Assembly (NCBI GenBank): GCA_026398895.1
Contig: JAPLRZ010000028.1
Location: 1 to 64,000, forward strand
Direction of reading: 5' to 3'
DNA: 64,000 nt
Origin: Methylococcales bacterium
GTDB lineage: Bacteria; Pseudomonadota; Gammaproteobacteria; Methylococcales; Methylomonadaceae
The number at the start of each line of letters is the position of its first letter. The stretch's first letter is position 1. A model generated the notes under the pieces. That model was not told the DNA's origin, ran no database searches, and worked only from the letters and a program-made list of their open reading frames with translations. Positions 52,514 through 63,617 of this stretch are shown here, piece by piece. The translations under genes and the position numbers were made by a program.

Positions 52514-53662
52514 CTACCGCGCTTTTTTTACCGCACGCTTTTGTTGCCACCGTATAAAACCCGTCACATAAAGTATGGCAGGGATAAAACCGCTGATAAA
52601 AATTATCCAACGTCCTGTGAGTCCTGCAACTTCGCCACTGTGTAGAGGATGTAGCCAAGTAATAAAAGTATCACCTGCTCCGCTTTGTCTGGCATCTTTG
52701 CTTGCCAATATCAGCCCTGTGTACTGCTCTATCCACACCATTGTTTTAGGAAATCGCTGACTGGGTTCGCCTGTTTGATATAGCATAATGCGATAACTAC
52801 CCGTTGCATTATTGGGCGTTTCTATCCATCGCAGTTGTGCTTGCGGGTGGTATTGCAAGGCGATATTAACCGCTTTGTCAACGCTGATACGCGGGGTTTG
52901 TTGCGGGTTAGATACCACTTTGGGCATTTGATACAGCGACGAAATTTGGTTAATCAGCGGGTTAAAGGTATCGGGTAATTCTAAAATAATACCCGTTATT
53001 ACCAGCAACAATAACAAGGCTAAGCCATAAATACCATTGAGTTTATGCACATCAAAAATTAACCGCGCAGTGCTACTGTGCCGCTTGAATGTTAAAGCAG
53101 TACGCCATTTGTTAGGTGCGGGTAACCATAAATAGATGCCTGTGAGTAACAAAATTAGCAACACGCCGCCGATGATACTCATGATGAGTTTGCCTGTTTT
53201 GTCCCATAACAAGCTGTAATGCAAATCATACAACCATGTCATGAGCGTTTGCCCCCAAAACCGACTGCTCACCACCTCGGCAGTATAAGGATTGAGCCAC
53301 ACCATATAAGGCGCGAAATGCAAGTGTTGAGTTTCTTGGGGTTTGTAATACCGCGCGACTGCCATCGCCTGTTCATGACGTGGCAGTTCAATCCGCCACG
53401 CCGCTGTGCGTTCAGGATGGGCTTGATTTAAGGCGTGCAACCATGTTTCATAAGGCTGTTTAGGCTGTTGTGCGGCATCAGCAGAAATTTGTAAGGTGGG
53501 ATTTAAGACTTCATCTATTTCAACATAAAACACCAACAGACTGCCTGTCAGACCAACCAATACGAACACCAGTCCAACGGTTAATCCTAGGTATAGATGA
53601 CAATTAAGCCAAACGCGCCGCCATTGATGACGGCGCGAGTTTTGTGTGTTTGTGTTGAGCAT
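52514..53662 (-). CDS. PepSY-associated TM (PiuB-like) membrane protein
   Basis: Four membrane helices (first GLTVGLVFVLVGLTGSLLVFYVE) and two PepSY-like segments are seen (VDKAVNIALQYHPQAQLRWI). Conserved histidines in LNCHLYLGL, YDLHYSLLW and WLHPLHSGE can hold heme. This family reduces ferric siderophores in the inner membrane. It is downstream of the TonB-dependent receptor on the same strand, so an iron-uptake pair is likely, though a repeat separates them. Confidence 0.85.
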   Translation of the reverse strand: MLNTNTQNSRRHQWRRVWLNCHLYLGLTVGLVFVLVGLTGSLLVFYVEIDEVLNPTLQISADAAQQPKQPYETWLHALNQAHPERTAAWRIELPRHEQAMAVARYYKPQETQHLHFAPYMVWLNPYTAEVVSSRFWGQTLMTWLYDLHYSLLWDKTGKLIMSIIGGVLLILLLTGIYLWLPAPNKWRTALTFKRHSSTARLIFDVHKLNGIYGLALLLLLVITGIILELPDTFNPLINQISSLYQMPKVVSNPQQTPRISVDKAVNIALQYHPQAQLRWIETPNNATGSYRIMLYQTGEPSQRFPKTMVWIEQYTGLILASKDARQSGAGDTFITWLHPLHSGEVAGLTGRWIIFISGFIPAILYVTGFIRWQQKRAVKKAR

Positions 53663-53691
53663 TTATGGGTAATGGGGCAAATTTATCATTA

Positions 53692-53747
53692 GGAGTCCAA
53701 AACAAGTTTTGGACGTGTTTTAAAGTCCAAGTCCTGCCTTGGACTCC
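53692..53747. repeat. Modular GGAGT...ACTCC repeat, copy 3
   Basis: GGAGTCCAAAAC-AAG-TTTTGGAC, a short spacer, then GTCCAAG-TCCTGC-CTTGGAC and TCC. It separates the receptor gene from the PepSY gene. Confidence 0.65.
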
Positions 53748-53760
53748 AAACGCTATCCGT

Positions 53761-55842
53761 TTATTTTAAATCGTAGTTGACACTAATCGCGCCATAAACT
53801 GCTCTGCCATCACCTGGTGAATGCAAGGTTTGCGTGCCGTCATCCCAGACATATTCCCAGTAGGTGTTAGTCAGGTTTTTGACTTGCAATTGTAATTCGA
53901 CCATTTTATTAACCTTGTAACCTAGGTCTAAATTCAACAACGCGTATTCGCCGACTTTTTTGCGTTTATTGGCTTCATCTGGATAATACGCACCTTGCCC
54001 TGTTGTCCATAACGATGATTTAAGTTCTTTGGTGATTTGATAATCTATCCCTGCTGAAAACAGATAATTGGGCGTGTGGTCAATGGTATTACCTTTGAAT
54101 TGTGGTGTGGTAGGTGATGGCGTTTTGATAATAGCTTCTTGCAGTGAAAACGTTGTCCAAACGCTTAACGGATCAATCGGTGAAACTTTTAATTCTATAT
54201 CTACACCTTGTCTATCAGTCGCGCCGATATTGGTGGAATCGCCATTAGGACTGTTTAATTGTCTGCGCCATTCATTAGTTGCCGATTGCTGCCAGTAAGC
54301 GACCCGCCCCTCTGCCCATTTTACAGGTTGAACTTTAATCCCTACTTCCCAGCCATCGTTAATCGACGGAGCTAAGTCTGTTGCAGTCGCGGTCGTCTTA
54401 TAAGAAGCTGCGCCTGTCGCCACTTGGAATGTTCTACCCCAGTTACCGTATAAGCTATAACCTTCAATCGGGGTAATCACTGCGCCGATTTTAGGTTGCC
54501 AGATATTGCCGTAATCATTGATTTCCGCCAGTTTGCCATTGGCACGGTTAGCAAAATTCCCTTGAATACTGTCAACACGAAACCCTGGAGTCACTCTTAA
54601 CCATTTAAACGGTTGTATCATCGCCTGCATATAGCCGCCATAATCGACAAAATCAAATGCTTGGGCGCGGGTTTGTGAGGTGCGGGTACGATTTTTGGTA
54701 AGATAACGATAACTTTGATTATCCTGATATTGAATGTCAAAACCCGATTCCAGCGAAAAATCATTCAACCAAGAAATGTCTGGGTGATAGGTCAAAGAAG
54801 TTATTCCGCCATATTGCAACTCGCGTGTCAGACGTTCTTGTTGTGCAAACGCAGCACTAAATGTCACCCAGCGTTTATCCTCAAACGAGTTGCCATAGAC
54901 TTTGGTTGACCAAAATAAATCATCAGTGATATTCACATCCAAATGCCCGCTTAATTGCCCTGTTTGGCGTTTATCACCATCGGTTGCGTTATGCGGCATG
55001 GATTGCAATTTATTCGTGCGTGTTTGGGCTTCTGTCAGATAACCTGGTTCATCGGCAAGCGCGTCACTCCAACGGGCAATAACACCGACTTTATACTTGC
55101 CACTCTCTGGCGTATAAAACCATTTACCCGAAAAACTTTTTTTATCAGAATCGGCATGATCCCGATAGCCATCGGTGCTGATGTAGTTAATGCTATAGTT
55201 TTGGGAAAAACCACCTGTTTCATAACCCACACCCGATTGAATTTGCGGCGTATTAAAACCACCGTAACTGACACGCGCTTTCGCATAATTGCCACCCTGA
55301 TAAGTGTTAATCGTGGCATCACCTGCAATCGCGTGTAAGCCATAACGCGGATCGTTTGTACCACGCACTACTTCAATAGATTCTATGTCCATTGGAAAAA
55401 TCGCATCAATAAACGGCATATTGCCATCATTGGTATTACTGGGAATACCATCAATCAGTAATTTCACCCCATTAATATTGCCTTCGCCATTGAACGCCCG
55501 AAAAGAAAATTTGCCTGTGGTTGTGCCTTGATTAAATTGGGTAATCTGTACACCTGGCATACGATGAAGTAAATCATAACTGGTCAGCACGTTTTGATTT
55601 TCGATTTTGTCGGCATTCATAATATCGACCGAACTTAAAATATCGCGACTTTGTAATTTGCCAGAAGGCGTGCGGGTGTCGGTAACTTCCATTGTACCTA
55701 GCTCAAAAACTGAATTATCTTGTTGAACAGGTTTGTTTTTATCGGCGGCTTGTGCAGATATTGACAGTACACCGCCTGTCATCAACATGGTAATCGCCAT
55801 AGATAAGTTATTTTTTTGATAGGGCTTATTTTTCAAAGGCAT
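53761..55842 (-). CDS. TonB-dependent outer-membrane receptor (probable iron siderophore)
   Basis: A signal peptide (about 33 residues, ending AQA) is followed by a TonB-box-like ELGTMEVTD. Then come the plug domain (QSRDILSSVDIMNADKIENQ, GVKLLIDGIP, IESIEVVRGTNDPRYG) and a 22-strand barrel ending LNLDLGYKVNKMVELQLQVKNLTNTYWEYV. ATG 55842 with GGAG before it is chosen over GTG 55848. The PepSY reductase next door supports a siderophore role. Ligand unknown. No convincing Fur box was seen. Confidence 0.87.
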   Translation of the reverse strand: MPLKNKPYQKNNLSMAITMLMTGGVLSISAQAADKNKPVQQDNSVFELGTMEVTDTRTPSGKLQSRDILSSVDIMNADKIENQNVLTSYDLLHRMPGVQITQFNQGTTTGKFSFRAFNGEGNINGVKLLIDGIPSNTNDGNMPFIDAIFPMDIESIEVVRGTNDPRYGLHAIAGDATINTYQGGNYAKARVSYGGFNTPQIQSGVGYETGGFSQNYSINYISTDGYRDHADSDKKSFSGKWFYTPESGKYKVGVIARWSDALADEPGYLTEAQTRTNKLQSMPHNATDGDKRQTGQLSGHLDVNITDDLFWSTKVYGNSFEDKRWVTFSAAFAQQERLTRELQYGGITSLTYHPDISWLNDFSLESGFDIQYQDNQSYRYLTKNRTRTSQTRAQAFDFVDYGGYMQAMIQPFKWLRVTPGFRVDSIQGNFANRANGKLAEINDYGNIWQPKIGAVITPIEGYSLYGNWGRTFQVATGAASYKTTATATDLAPSINDGWEVGIKVQPVKWAEGRVAYWQQSATNEWRRQLNSPNGDSTNIGATDRQGVDIELKVSPIDPLSVWTTFSLQEAIIKTPSPTTPQFKGNTIDHTPNYLFSAGIDYQITKELKSSLWTTGQGAYYPDEANKRKKVGEYALLNLDLGYKVNKMVELQLQVKNLTNTYWEYVWDDGTQTLHSPGDGRAVYGAISVNYDLK

Positions 55843-56196
55843 GAACACACTCCATTATTTTAAGGATAAAGGATGGTTTAAAGCAAAAAAAGTGCCAAAA
55901 ATAAAAACCTTAGCAATCATTAAGTTATATTTTCTTATATAAAAACTGTGTTATATAACGTCTTATTTAAAATAAAAATGAGTGATTTCACGAAACAGTG
56001 GTGTCATGTCAGTCAGAGCAAGTAGATAGACAGTTGGATAGAGCGACAAAAACAACAGATAACCTAACTAAAAGCATATAGGTTAATTGCTCAATTGGGT
56101 TGATTAACGAAGTGTAACAATAGTTTAAAGCTGCGTAGAATATTGGCTAAGATGTACCTTGAATGCCTTTGGTTTTTACGGATAACTTACAAGCAT
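55843..56196. other. Intergenic region upstream of the TonB receptor, no gene seen
   Basis: About 350 AT-rich bases hold the receptor promoter. No ORF with ribosome site or strong repeat is visible. Confidence 0.4.
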
Positions 56197-56228
56197 AAAA
56201 AAAGCCCAGTGACGAATCACTGGGCTTT
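56197..56228 (-). terminator. Rho-independent terminator of the Lpp-like gene
   Basis: A perfect 12-base stem AAAGCCCAGTGA with loop CGAA. Read on the minus strand it ends in a run of seven T. It lies 28 bases after the stop of the lipoprotein gene. Confidence 0.9.
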
Positions 56229-56255
56229 CTAATGTTCTAAAACGGTAATGAAAAA

Positions 56256-56534
56256 TTATTTTTTCATGCCGTGTGAGAACAATTTGTCTAATTTGCTGTT
56301 AGTGTCCATAGCAGCTTGCTCAGCACGGTTAGCAGCAGCTTCAGCAGAAGCAGCTGTTGCAGCAGCTTGATCAGCAGCTGATTTTGCGCTAGCAGCGTCA
56401 GATGATGCTTGTGCAACTGAAGTAGCTAAACCGTCAACACGCGCACTCAAAGCATCTAAGTCACCTTGTGACGCACAACCAACAACCAAGCTAGCAACCA
56501 GTGCAACCATAGATAATTTTACGATTTTTTTCAT
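56256..56534 (-). CDS. Lpp/OprI-like lipoprotein
   Basis: The 92-residue protein has lipobox VVGC (C20), then an alanine-rich heptad coil (DLDALSARVDGLATSVAQAS, then AAAEAAANRAEQAAMDTNSKL) and an end SHGMKK. It is like Lpp of E. coli and OprI of Pseudomonas, which trimerise in the outer membrane. The C-terminal Lys could be linked to peptidoglycan by an L,D-transpeptidase, and such an enzyme is encoded nearby on the same strand. The terminator is strong, suggesting high expression. Confidence 0.82.
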   Translation of the reverse strand: MKKIVKLSMVALVASLVVGCASQGDLDALSARVDGLATSVAQASSDAASAKSAADQAAATAASAEAAANRAEQAAMDTNSKLDKLFSHGMKK

Positions 56535-56621
56535 TTCTATTTACCTTATATTTTGAGAGTTAAGTTATATTGAGCATAAAACTAGGACTAATTTTACCAC
56601 TTTACGCGAAATTTTCCAGCT

Positions 56622-57332
56622 TTATTTTATTTTTACCACTGTTCCCGTATCCAACCATTGGCTTAAGTGATCGATTTGAGCGTTCGTCAATGCGATACAC
56701 CCATGCGTCCAGTCAAATATTTCATGAATCTTCTCGTCCCCCGCGCCTAGCCCATGAATGCCTATTTGTCCTCCTAATGGCGTGTCTTGCGGGGGTATTT
56801 GGTTAAATTGTTCCGCTGCCGCAATACTGTAATAGTCAGACTGACTAATAATACCGCGTTTTAATGCAATTTCAGCGTCTTGCTTGGAAGGATAGGTTAA
56901 GCCGTAAAATTTACGAAAATTACTTTTTTCACCCACCCAGCCAATTCTATAATTGCCATAAGGGGTAATATCATCACCTCGATGATTTTTTAATCCTGCA
57001 CCTTTTCGACCAATGGCAATGCCACTCAGCGTTTCGAGCGTTAGCTCACCTTTTTTTACTTCAATTTTGTGTGCTTTGGTATCCACTAATAACCAAATAC
57101 TACTATCTATATTCGCTGGAACACGGCTGACTGCACTCGTTGGAATAGAACTGACCACATTCGCAGGAACACGGCTAACTGCACGCGCTGGAACAGAGCT
57201 GACTATATTCGCTGGAACACGGCTGACTGCATTCGCTGGAATGGAACCGAATATATTCACTGGAACAGGATTATCTGCATTGACTGCAAAAGAGAAAAAA
57301 CCACAATACAATAATATACAAGTTCGTAACAT
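56622..57332 (-). CDS. L,D-transpeptidase (YkuD) with octapeptide repeats
   Basis: After a signal peptide (ending AVNA) comes a run of six eight-residue units of the form VSRVPANI / VSSVPARA (residues about 25-75). The YkuD domain follows, with IGIHGLG and the active-site DWTHGCIAL (His and Cys). It cross-links peptidoglycan or attaches Lpp-type lipoproteins. The repeats are coded by 24-base units (about 57105-57270), likely expandable. The linker may set the reach from the membrane. The nearby Lpp-like gene fits as substrate. Confidence 0.88.
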   Translation of the reverse strand: MLRTCILLYCGFFSFAVNADNPVPVNIFGSIPANAVSRVPANIVSSVPARAVSRVPANVVSSIPTSAVSRVPANIDSSIWLLVDTKAHKIEVKKGELTLETLSGIAIGRKGAGLKNHRGDDITPYGNYRIGWVGEKSNFRKFYGLTYPSKQDAEIALKRGIISQSDYYSIAAAEQFNQIPPQDTPLGGQIGIHGLGAGDEKIHEIFDWTHGCIALTNAQIDHLSQWLDTGTVVKIK

Positions 57333-57402
57333 AATTAAAATCTACACTGAAAAAGAGTTTTGGTGTACTTTATTCCACCACTAACGTTAATTGTCGCATT
57401 AA

Positions 57403-59046
<1,644 letters not shown>

Positions 59047-59163
59047 TTGTGGCTTGATTGAGATCAAAACCCAGTCCGTAGTCTGTAGGTTGGGGTGAGG
59101 TACGAACCCCAACATTTATACATAGTCGCTTGTTTTTGTTGGGGTTCGCTTAAGGCTTACCGC

Positions 59164-59493
59164 TTATCTGCCCATACCAGGATAACCGAAATTTTCATGG
59201 GGGATACCGCTCAGATTGGCACCGCTCAGATTGGCTTTCAGGTTGGCATAGCTCAGGTTGGCATAGCTCAGGTTGGCATTGCTCAGGTTGGCACCCAACA
59301 GGTAGGCCTCGCTCAGGTTGGCATCGCTCAGGTTGGCAAACCTCAGATTGGCACCGCTCAGGTTGGCATCGTTCAGCTCGGCACGGCTCAGATTGGCACC
59401 GCTCAGGTCAACTATTTCTGAGCTTTGTTCTCTCCAGCTATTCCATTCATCAATACTGCGTTTTAGTAAAGCAAGTTGTTCGGCGTTTGCCAT
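59164..59493 (-). CDS. Pentapeptide-repeat protein
   Basis: A short helical start ([18 protein letters not shown]) precedes about 14 pentapeptide units of the A(N/D)LSx type, forming a right-handed four-sided helix. It ends [12 protein letters not shown]. It is small (109 residues). Some such proteins mimic DNA and protect gyrase, but nothing shows that here. The opposite strand also reads open, an effect of the repeat. Confidence 0.82.
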   Translation of the reverse strand: MANAEQLALLKRSIDEWNSWREQSSEIVDLSGANLSRAELNDANLSGANLRFANLSDANLSEAYLLGANLSNANLSYANLSYANLKANLSGANLSGIPHENFGYPGMGR

Positions 59494-59544
59494 TATGTGA
59501 CTCCTAATAGGATTGGGTGAAATGCGGATTATACCCGACAGCCT

Positions 59545-59662
59545 TGTAGGTCGGAATAAGCCTTATTGAGCGGGAGCGAAATAAAGCGTTTCCGACAAAC
59601 TTATATGATGTCGGAAACGCCCGTCCTGCGCTACCGCTTGGACGGTCTTATTCCGACCTACA
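59545..59662. repeat. MITE-like palindromic repeat TGTAGGTCGGAATAAG
   Basis: Terminal 16-base perfect arms TGTAGGTCGGAATAAG and CTTATTCCGACCTACA bound a 118-base unit with an inner repeat GCGTTTCCGAC/GTCGGAAACGC. This is a common dispersed element in gammaproteobacteria. Confidence 0.8.
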
Positions 59663-59676
59663 CATCTTATTTTTAT

Positions 59677-59741
59677 CCACGAAAAGCACGAAAAAAGCAA
59701 AAATTTCATGCGGTTTTTCGTGCTTTTTGTGTCTTTCGTGG
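59677..59741. repeat. Inverted repeat CCACGAAAAGCACGAAAAA
   Basis: CCACGAAA...AGCACGAAAAA pairs with TTTTTCGTGCT...TTTCGTGG with a small insertion (65 bases in all), directly after the previous repeat. Confidence 0.65.
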
Positions 59742-59755
59742 ACAATGCTTTTCAA

Positions 59756-59919
59756 TTAACCAAGCTCTACATGGTGCGCAATATCATGTAACGTACAAAT
59801 CAACAACACCCCCGCCGTAATCAAGGCAATTTGTCCTAATGATGCTTTCATATCAGTTTTTTTATGCAGGGACGGAATTAAATAGGCAACGGCAATATAA
59901 ATAAAACTAAACGCGGCAC
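59756..59919 (-). pseudogene. 3' fragment of a ZIP transporter gene copy
   Basis: The minus strand reads SFIYIAVAYLIPSLHKKTDM, then KASLGQIALITAGVLLICTL and HDIAHHVELG to TAA at 59756. It matches the last 53 residues of the ZIP protein at 49695-50528 with few changes (D to Y, T to M and others). The 5' part is missing beyond about 59919. The rest of the gap to 60118 shows nothing recognisable. Confidence 0.8.
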
Positions 59920-60118
59920 TGAATATCCTTGCCAGAGTACAACGACAAGGACATTAACAGGGTCACGCCTTACCAAAAAGTAAAGCAAATCCTGTTAAAA
60001 CGTACTGCGTGTTTCACTGAAAAAATGAAACTCGGTGGCGGAGTACCCATCGAAGGTTTAGCGTAGTTGTTTTACGCGAACCGTAAAAATAGGCGATTGG
60101 TGGTGTGTGTCTCAAATA

Positions 60119-60748
60119 CTACCATTTATTGTTACTCAGCAGTGTATTGATAACTTGACTCATGAAGGCGGCAAGTTCTGGAGTGCTGATGGTTATACCT
60201 AAATCCGCTAATTGAGTGACTTGTAGGTTTTTATAGCCACAGGGATTAATATAATTGAATGGCGTTAAATCCATGTTGTTGTTAAAACTTAAGCCGTGAT
60301 AACTGCATGAGTTTTTGATACGAATACCAATTGAACCAATTTTTTTACCCTGCACATAAACACCTGGTGCGTCGGCCTTGGCAATGGCTACGATACCGTA
60401 ATGAGTTAGGGTATCTATCATGGTTTGTTCTAATAAACTGACTAATTCGCGGATGTTGATATTGAGGCGTTTAATATCTAGCAAAGTGTAAATAATCACT
60501 TGTCCGTGTCCGTGGTAAGTGACTTGTCCGCCTCGGTCAGATTGAATAACAGGAATATCGCCTGTATTGAGTAAGTGTTCACGCTTGCCGTTTAATCCTA
60601 GGGTATAAACGGCTGGATGTTCGACTATCCACAATTCATCGGGCGTGTCGGCAGTGCGTTGTAGGGTGAAGTCTTGCATAGCTTGCCAGACGGTTGTGTA
60701 GTCTTGCAAGCCTAGGTCATGAGTGATAATGTCGCGTAAAGTACGCAT
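60119..60748 (-). CDS. lipB: Octanoyl-(acyl carrier protein)-protein N-octanoyltransferase
   Basis: Motifs [31 protein letters not shown] (catalytic Lys), [14 protein letters not shown] and the catalytic Cys in [14 protein letters not shown] are all present. It moves octanoyl from ACP to lipoyl domains, the first step in lipoate assembly. 209 residues is normal. It is last in the rlpA-dacA-dat-ybeD-lipB cluster; lipA is not in the window. Confidence 0.94.
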   Translation of the reverse strand: MRTLRDIITHDLGLQDYTTVWQAMQDFTLQRTADTPDELWIVEHPAVYTLGLNGKREHLLNTGDIPVIQSDRGGQVTYHGHGQVIIYTLLDIKRLNINIRELVSLLEQTMIDTLTHYGIVAIAKADAPGVYVQGKKIGSIGIRIKNSCSYHGLSFNNNMDLTPFNYINPCGYKNLQVTQLADLGITISTPELAAFMSQVINTLLSNNKW

Positions 60749-60756
60749 TGCGTACC

Positions 60757-61023
60757 CTACAATGACATTAAAACGTGGGGATGATCGGTTAAATCTTGAT
60801 AAATGGCATCGAGCTGTTTTTTGCTAGTGGCTTCGATAATGACAGTCACGGAAATAAAATTGCCGTCTTTGCTATGACGAGTTTTTATCGCGGCTTCGTC
60901 AACTTCTAGCACATGGCGACGCACAATTTCTGTCACCACCACAGGCAATTCAACGTCTGCTTTGCCCATTGCTTTAATGGGAAATTCACAAGGGAATTCA
61001 AAAAGGGTTTCTTCTTCACTCAT
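60757..61023 (-). CDS. ybeD: YbeD/DUF493 family protein
   Basis: From ATG 61023, overlapping the end of dat, it has 88 residues: [20 protein letters not shown], then [20 protein letters not shown], ending HPHVLMSL. It is the ferredoxin-like DUF493 fold and always near lipB and dacA. Biochemical role unknown. Longer starts inside dat are rejected. Confidence 0.9.
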   Translation of the reverse strand: MSEEETLFEFPCEFPIKAMGKADVELPVVVTEIVRRHVLEVDEAAIKTRHSKDGNFISVTVIIEATSKKQLDAIYQDLTDHPHVLMSL

Positions 61024-61865
61024 AACAGCGATTGTTTGTAGGCTTGAAAAATACTGTTTACCTTGTGCCAAACTGCACCAACCTTACCATCGGCTACGCG
61101 TTGACCGTCTAATTCAACGATAGGAATAATTTCGCGTGTTGAGCTAGTGACCCAAATTTCAGTCGCGGTTTTTAACGCATTTAAGGAAATGCTATTCTCA
61201 CGGTGTGGAATATTATTTTTTTCAGCAAGCTCTAAAATCACATCACGCGTGATACCCGCTAGAATACTATTAGACTTGGGTGGCGTGACTAACTCGCCAT
61301 TAATAACGGCAAATACATTACTCGCCGCGCCTTCGGTGATCAACCCATCACGATTAACTAAAATCGCTTCGGCGCACTCTTGTTCTACTGCTTGTTGGCG
61401 TAGCAGAATATTAGCCAGTAAATTAATGGATTTAATATTGCAAAACTGCCAGCGACTTTCATCGAGGGTGATAGCTTTTACGCCTGTTTCAAGTCCTGCA
61501 AAAGGGACAATATCAGAACACATCGCAAAAATAGTGGGCTGGATATTTTCTGGAAACGCATGATCTCTTTTCGGTGCGACACCGCGTGTAATCTGCAAAT
61601 AGATGTATTGATTTTTGCTAACATCCATCAAAGGTTTAAAAATCTCCAACCATTGCTCGGCACTGTAAGGATTGACCATACGAATCCCTTTCAGACTAGC
61701 GATAAGTCTACCTAAATGGGCTTGAAAATGAAATAAATTGCCAAAATAACAGGGGATGACTTCATAAATACCGTCACCAAATAAAAACCCACGATCCATG
61801 ACCGATATTTGCGCTTGGTCTAACGGCAGGTATTGACCGTTTAAATAGACTATTTTACTTGTCAT
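61020..61865 (-). CDS. dat: D-amino-acid aminotransferase
   Basis: A class IV aminotransferase with VYLNGQYLPLDQAQISVMDR, GFLFGDGIYEVIP, CNIKSINLLANILLRQQAVE (PLP lysine) and EGAASNVFAV. It makes D-alanine or D-glutamate for peptidoglycan, or acts near ilvE. The context with dacA supports D-amino acids. It overlaps dacA by 11 bases and ybeD by four. Confidence 0.9.
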   Translation of the reverse strand: MTSKIVYLNGQYLPLDQAQISVMDRGFLFGDGIYEVIPCYFGNLFHFQAHLGRLIASLKGIRMVNPYSAEQWLEIFKPLMDVSKNQYIYLQITRGVAPKRDHAFPENIQPTIFAMCSDIVPFAGLETGVKAITLDESRWQFCNIKSINLLANILLRQQAVEQECAEAILVNRDGLITEGAASNVFAVINGELVTPPKSNSILAGITRDVILELAEKNNIPHRENSISLNALKTATEIWVTSSTREIIPIVELDGQRVADGKVGAVWHKVNSIFQAYKQSLL

Positions 61866-63021
61866 CTGATTTCTCCATCATCATCATAATACTGTCGTAA
61901 GCACGGTACAAAATATTGCCTTTTTCTACTGACTTTAAAGCGATTAAGTCTTTTTGCGAGACTATTTCACCTTTAAGCTCAACATTCACCGAACCGTACT
62001 TATCGCCTTCTTTAACAGGGGCAGCAATTTTTTTATCGACCACAATCGTGGCTTTTAGCTCGTTATAATGACGGCGGGGAATAGTGGCATAAAGGTCTTC
62101 CGCTAAACCTAGCGGTATTGTGTTTTCCGCACCTTTCCATAATTTTGCGTCTTTTAACGGTTTTTTGCCTTCGTACAAACGATGCGATTCAAAAAACCGA
62201 AAGCCGTAGTTTAATAATTTTTGGTTTTCGTCGGCACGCGCTTTGGAACTTTTTGTTCCCATCACCACCGAAATCAGGCGCATTCCTTCGCGTAACGAAG
62301 AAGCGACTAAACAATAACCCGCATCATCGGTAAATCCAGTTTTAACACCATCAACCGATTCATCACGACCTAGCAATAAATTACGGTTATGCTGAACAAT
62401 TTTGTTGAAGGTAAATTCTTTTTGTGAAAACCAAGGATAGTATTCGGGAAACTCTTTGATTAATGCACTGGTGAGCGTGGTTAAATCACGCGCGGTGGTG
62501 TAGTGATTTTCAATCGGTAGCCCATCACTGTTTTGAAAATGGGTGTTTTTCATGCCCAGTTGCGCAGCTTGTTGATTCATCATATCAGCAAAGGTACTTT
62601 CTTGAGTGGCGATATGTTCAGCTAAAGCAATGCTGGCATCATTACCTGATTGAATAATGATACCTTTTAATAGGTCTTCAACTTTAACTTGCTGTTTGAC
62701 TTCAAGAAACATACGCGAACCAGAGGCATCACGCGCTCTTTGACTGATAGTCGCTAGATCTGTGAGATGTAAATGCCCTTTACTGATTTCTTTTAACGCC
62801 ACATAAACCGTCATAATCTTGGTTAGACTTGCGGGAGCGAGCTTAGTATCGGCATTGTTCTCGGCTAATACTTTGCCAGTGTGGAAATCTTGTAGAATAT
62901 AAGCACTCGCCGCGATAGTTGGCGCGGCGGGTGTTAAGGATTCAGCGGTTTCTGCATTTGCCTGAAAGGCGACAGTGAATAAAAAAAATAAAAACGGGAT
63001 AAAACTCTTAAAAAGTGTCAT
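61855..63021 (-). CDS. dacA: D-alanyl-D-alanine carboxypeptidase (PBP5 type)
   Basis: A signal peptide (ending QANA) precedes the SxxK site LAPASLTKIMTVYVAL, the SxN site SGNDASIAL and the KTG site GVKTGFTDDAGYCL. The C-terminal PBP5 domain and an amphipathic anchor YRAYDSIMMMMEK follow. It trims the fifth residue of the peptide stem in the periplasm. ATG 63021 is chosen; TTG 63039 is upstream in frame. Confidence 0.94.
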   Translation of the reverse strand: MTLFKSFIPFLFFLFTVAFQANAETAESLTPAAPTIAASAYILQDFHTGKVLAENNADTKLAPASLTKIMTVYVALKEISKGHLHLTDLATISQRARDASGSRMFLEVKQQVKVEDLLKGIIIQSGNDASIALAEHIATQESTFADMMNQQAAQLGMKNTHFQNSDGLPIENHYTTARDLTTLTSALIKEFPEYYPWFSQKEFTFNKIVQHNRNLLLGRDESVDGVKTGFTDDAGYCLVASSLREGMRLISVVMGTKSSKARADENQKLLNYGFRFFESHRLYEGKKPLKDAKLWKGAENTIPLGLAEDLYATIPRRHYNELKATIVVDKKIAAPVKEGDKYGSVNVELKGEIVSQKDLIALKSVEKGNILYRAYDSIMMMMEKSDDK

Positions 63022-63101
63022 TTCTAGTTGTGGACTCAATAAAACATGGCGTTATTGTATCATGCGTGTTTTATGTTTGTTGGCTTGCCTGTCGATAAAA
63101 A

Positions 63102-63617
63102 TTAATTCATAGCTAGAGGCGTGATTTTTATTTGTCCAGAACCGCCTTCAATGCCCAGTTTCTCTGCCGCAGCGGAAGAAAGATCCAGCATCTTATTGCT
63201 ATGAAAAGGACCTCTATCATTAATGCGAACAACCACGCTACGATTATTGCGTAAATTGGTGACTTCAACATAAGAGCGCAACGGCAACGTTTTGTGTGCA
63301 GCGGTTAGCGCGTACATATCATAAGGTTCACCACTTGCTGTTTTTCTACCATGAAGCCTTTCACTGTACAAAGAAGCACCACCTGAATGAGAGTCGCTTG
63401 ATGCCAGCTCATCATCAAATCTGTGTCTATGGTTTGTTAGCGCGTAATGCGTGGTGTGTGAGTGTTTTGAATGGCTTTTTGAAGAAGAACTGGTTTTATG
63501 TGCTGTGGCTGGATGCTTAGAATGACTGCTAATCGAGTGGTGTTTAGCCGCCTCAGCTGTTGAGACAGAACTACATAAAACAATTGTTGAAATCGCTAAC
63601 TTGACTTTATTTTTCAT
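63102..63617 (-). CDS. rlpA: RlpA-like septal ring lytic transglycosylase
   Basis: A signal peptide (ending TAEA) precedes a histidine- and serine-rich linker (residues 25-70). The double-psi beta-barrel then follows: [40 protein letters not shown] and [14 protein letters not shown]. No SPOR domain and no lipobox are present, so it is a short soluble form of 171 residues. RlpA removes naked glycan at the septum. It heads the dacA cluster. Confidence 0.88.
   Translation of the reverse strand: MKNKVKLAISTIVLCSSVSTAEAAKHHSISSHSKHPATAHKTSSSSKSHSKHSHTTHYALTNHRHRFDDELASSDSHSGGASLYSERLHGRKTASGEPYDMYALTAAHKTLPLRSYVEVTNLRNNRSVVVRINDRGPFHSNKMLDLSSAAAEKLGIEGGSGQIKITPLAMN

Noticed and set aside
54955-55364. 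Open frames on both strands within the TonB receptor gene
   Set aside because: Shadows of a well-supported receptor gene; no family signature.
55850-55980. Fur box upstream of the TonB receptor
   Set aside because: Only a partial AATCATTA match; too weak to claim.
57105-57270. Tandem 24-base repeats that could suggest a CRISPR array
   Set aside because: They are contiguous coding repeats in the L,D-transpeptidase gene without spacers.
59095-59421. Plus-strand repeat frame ([12 protein letters not shown] type)
   Set aside because: Antisense of the pentapeptide-repeat gene, whose minus-strand reading has the true ALSxN pattern and a proper start.
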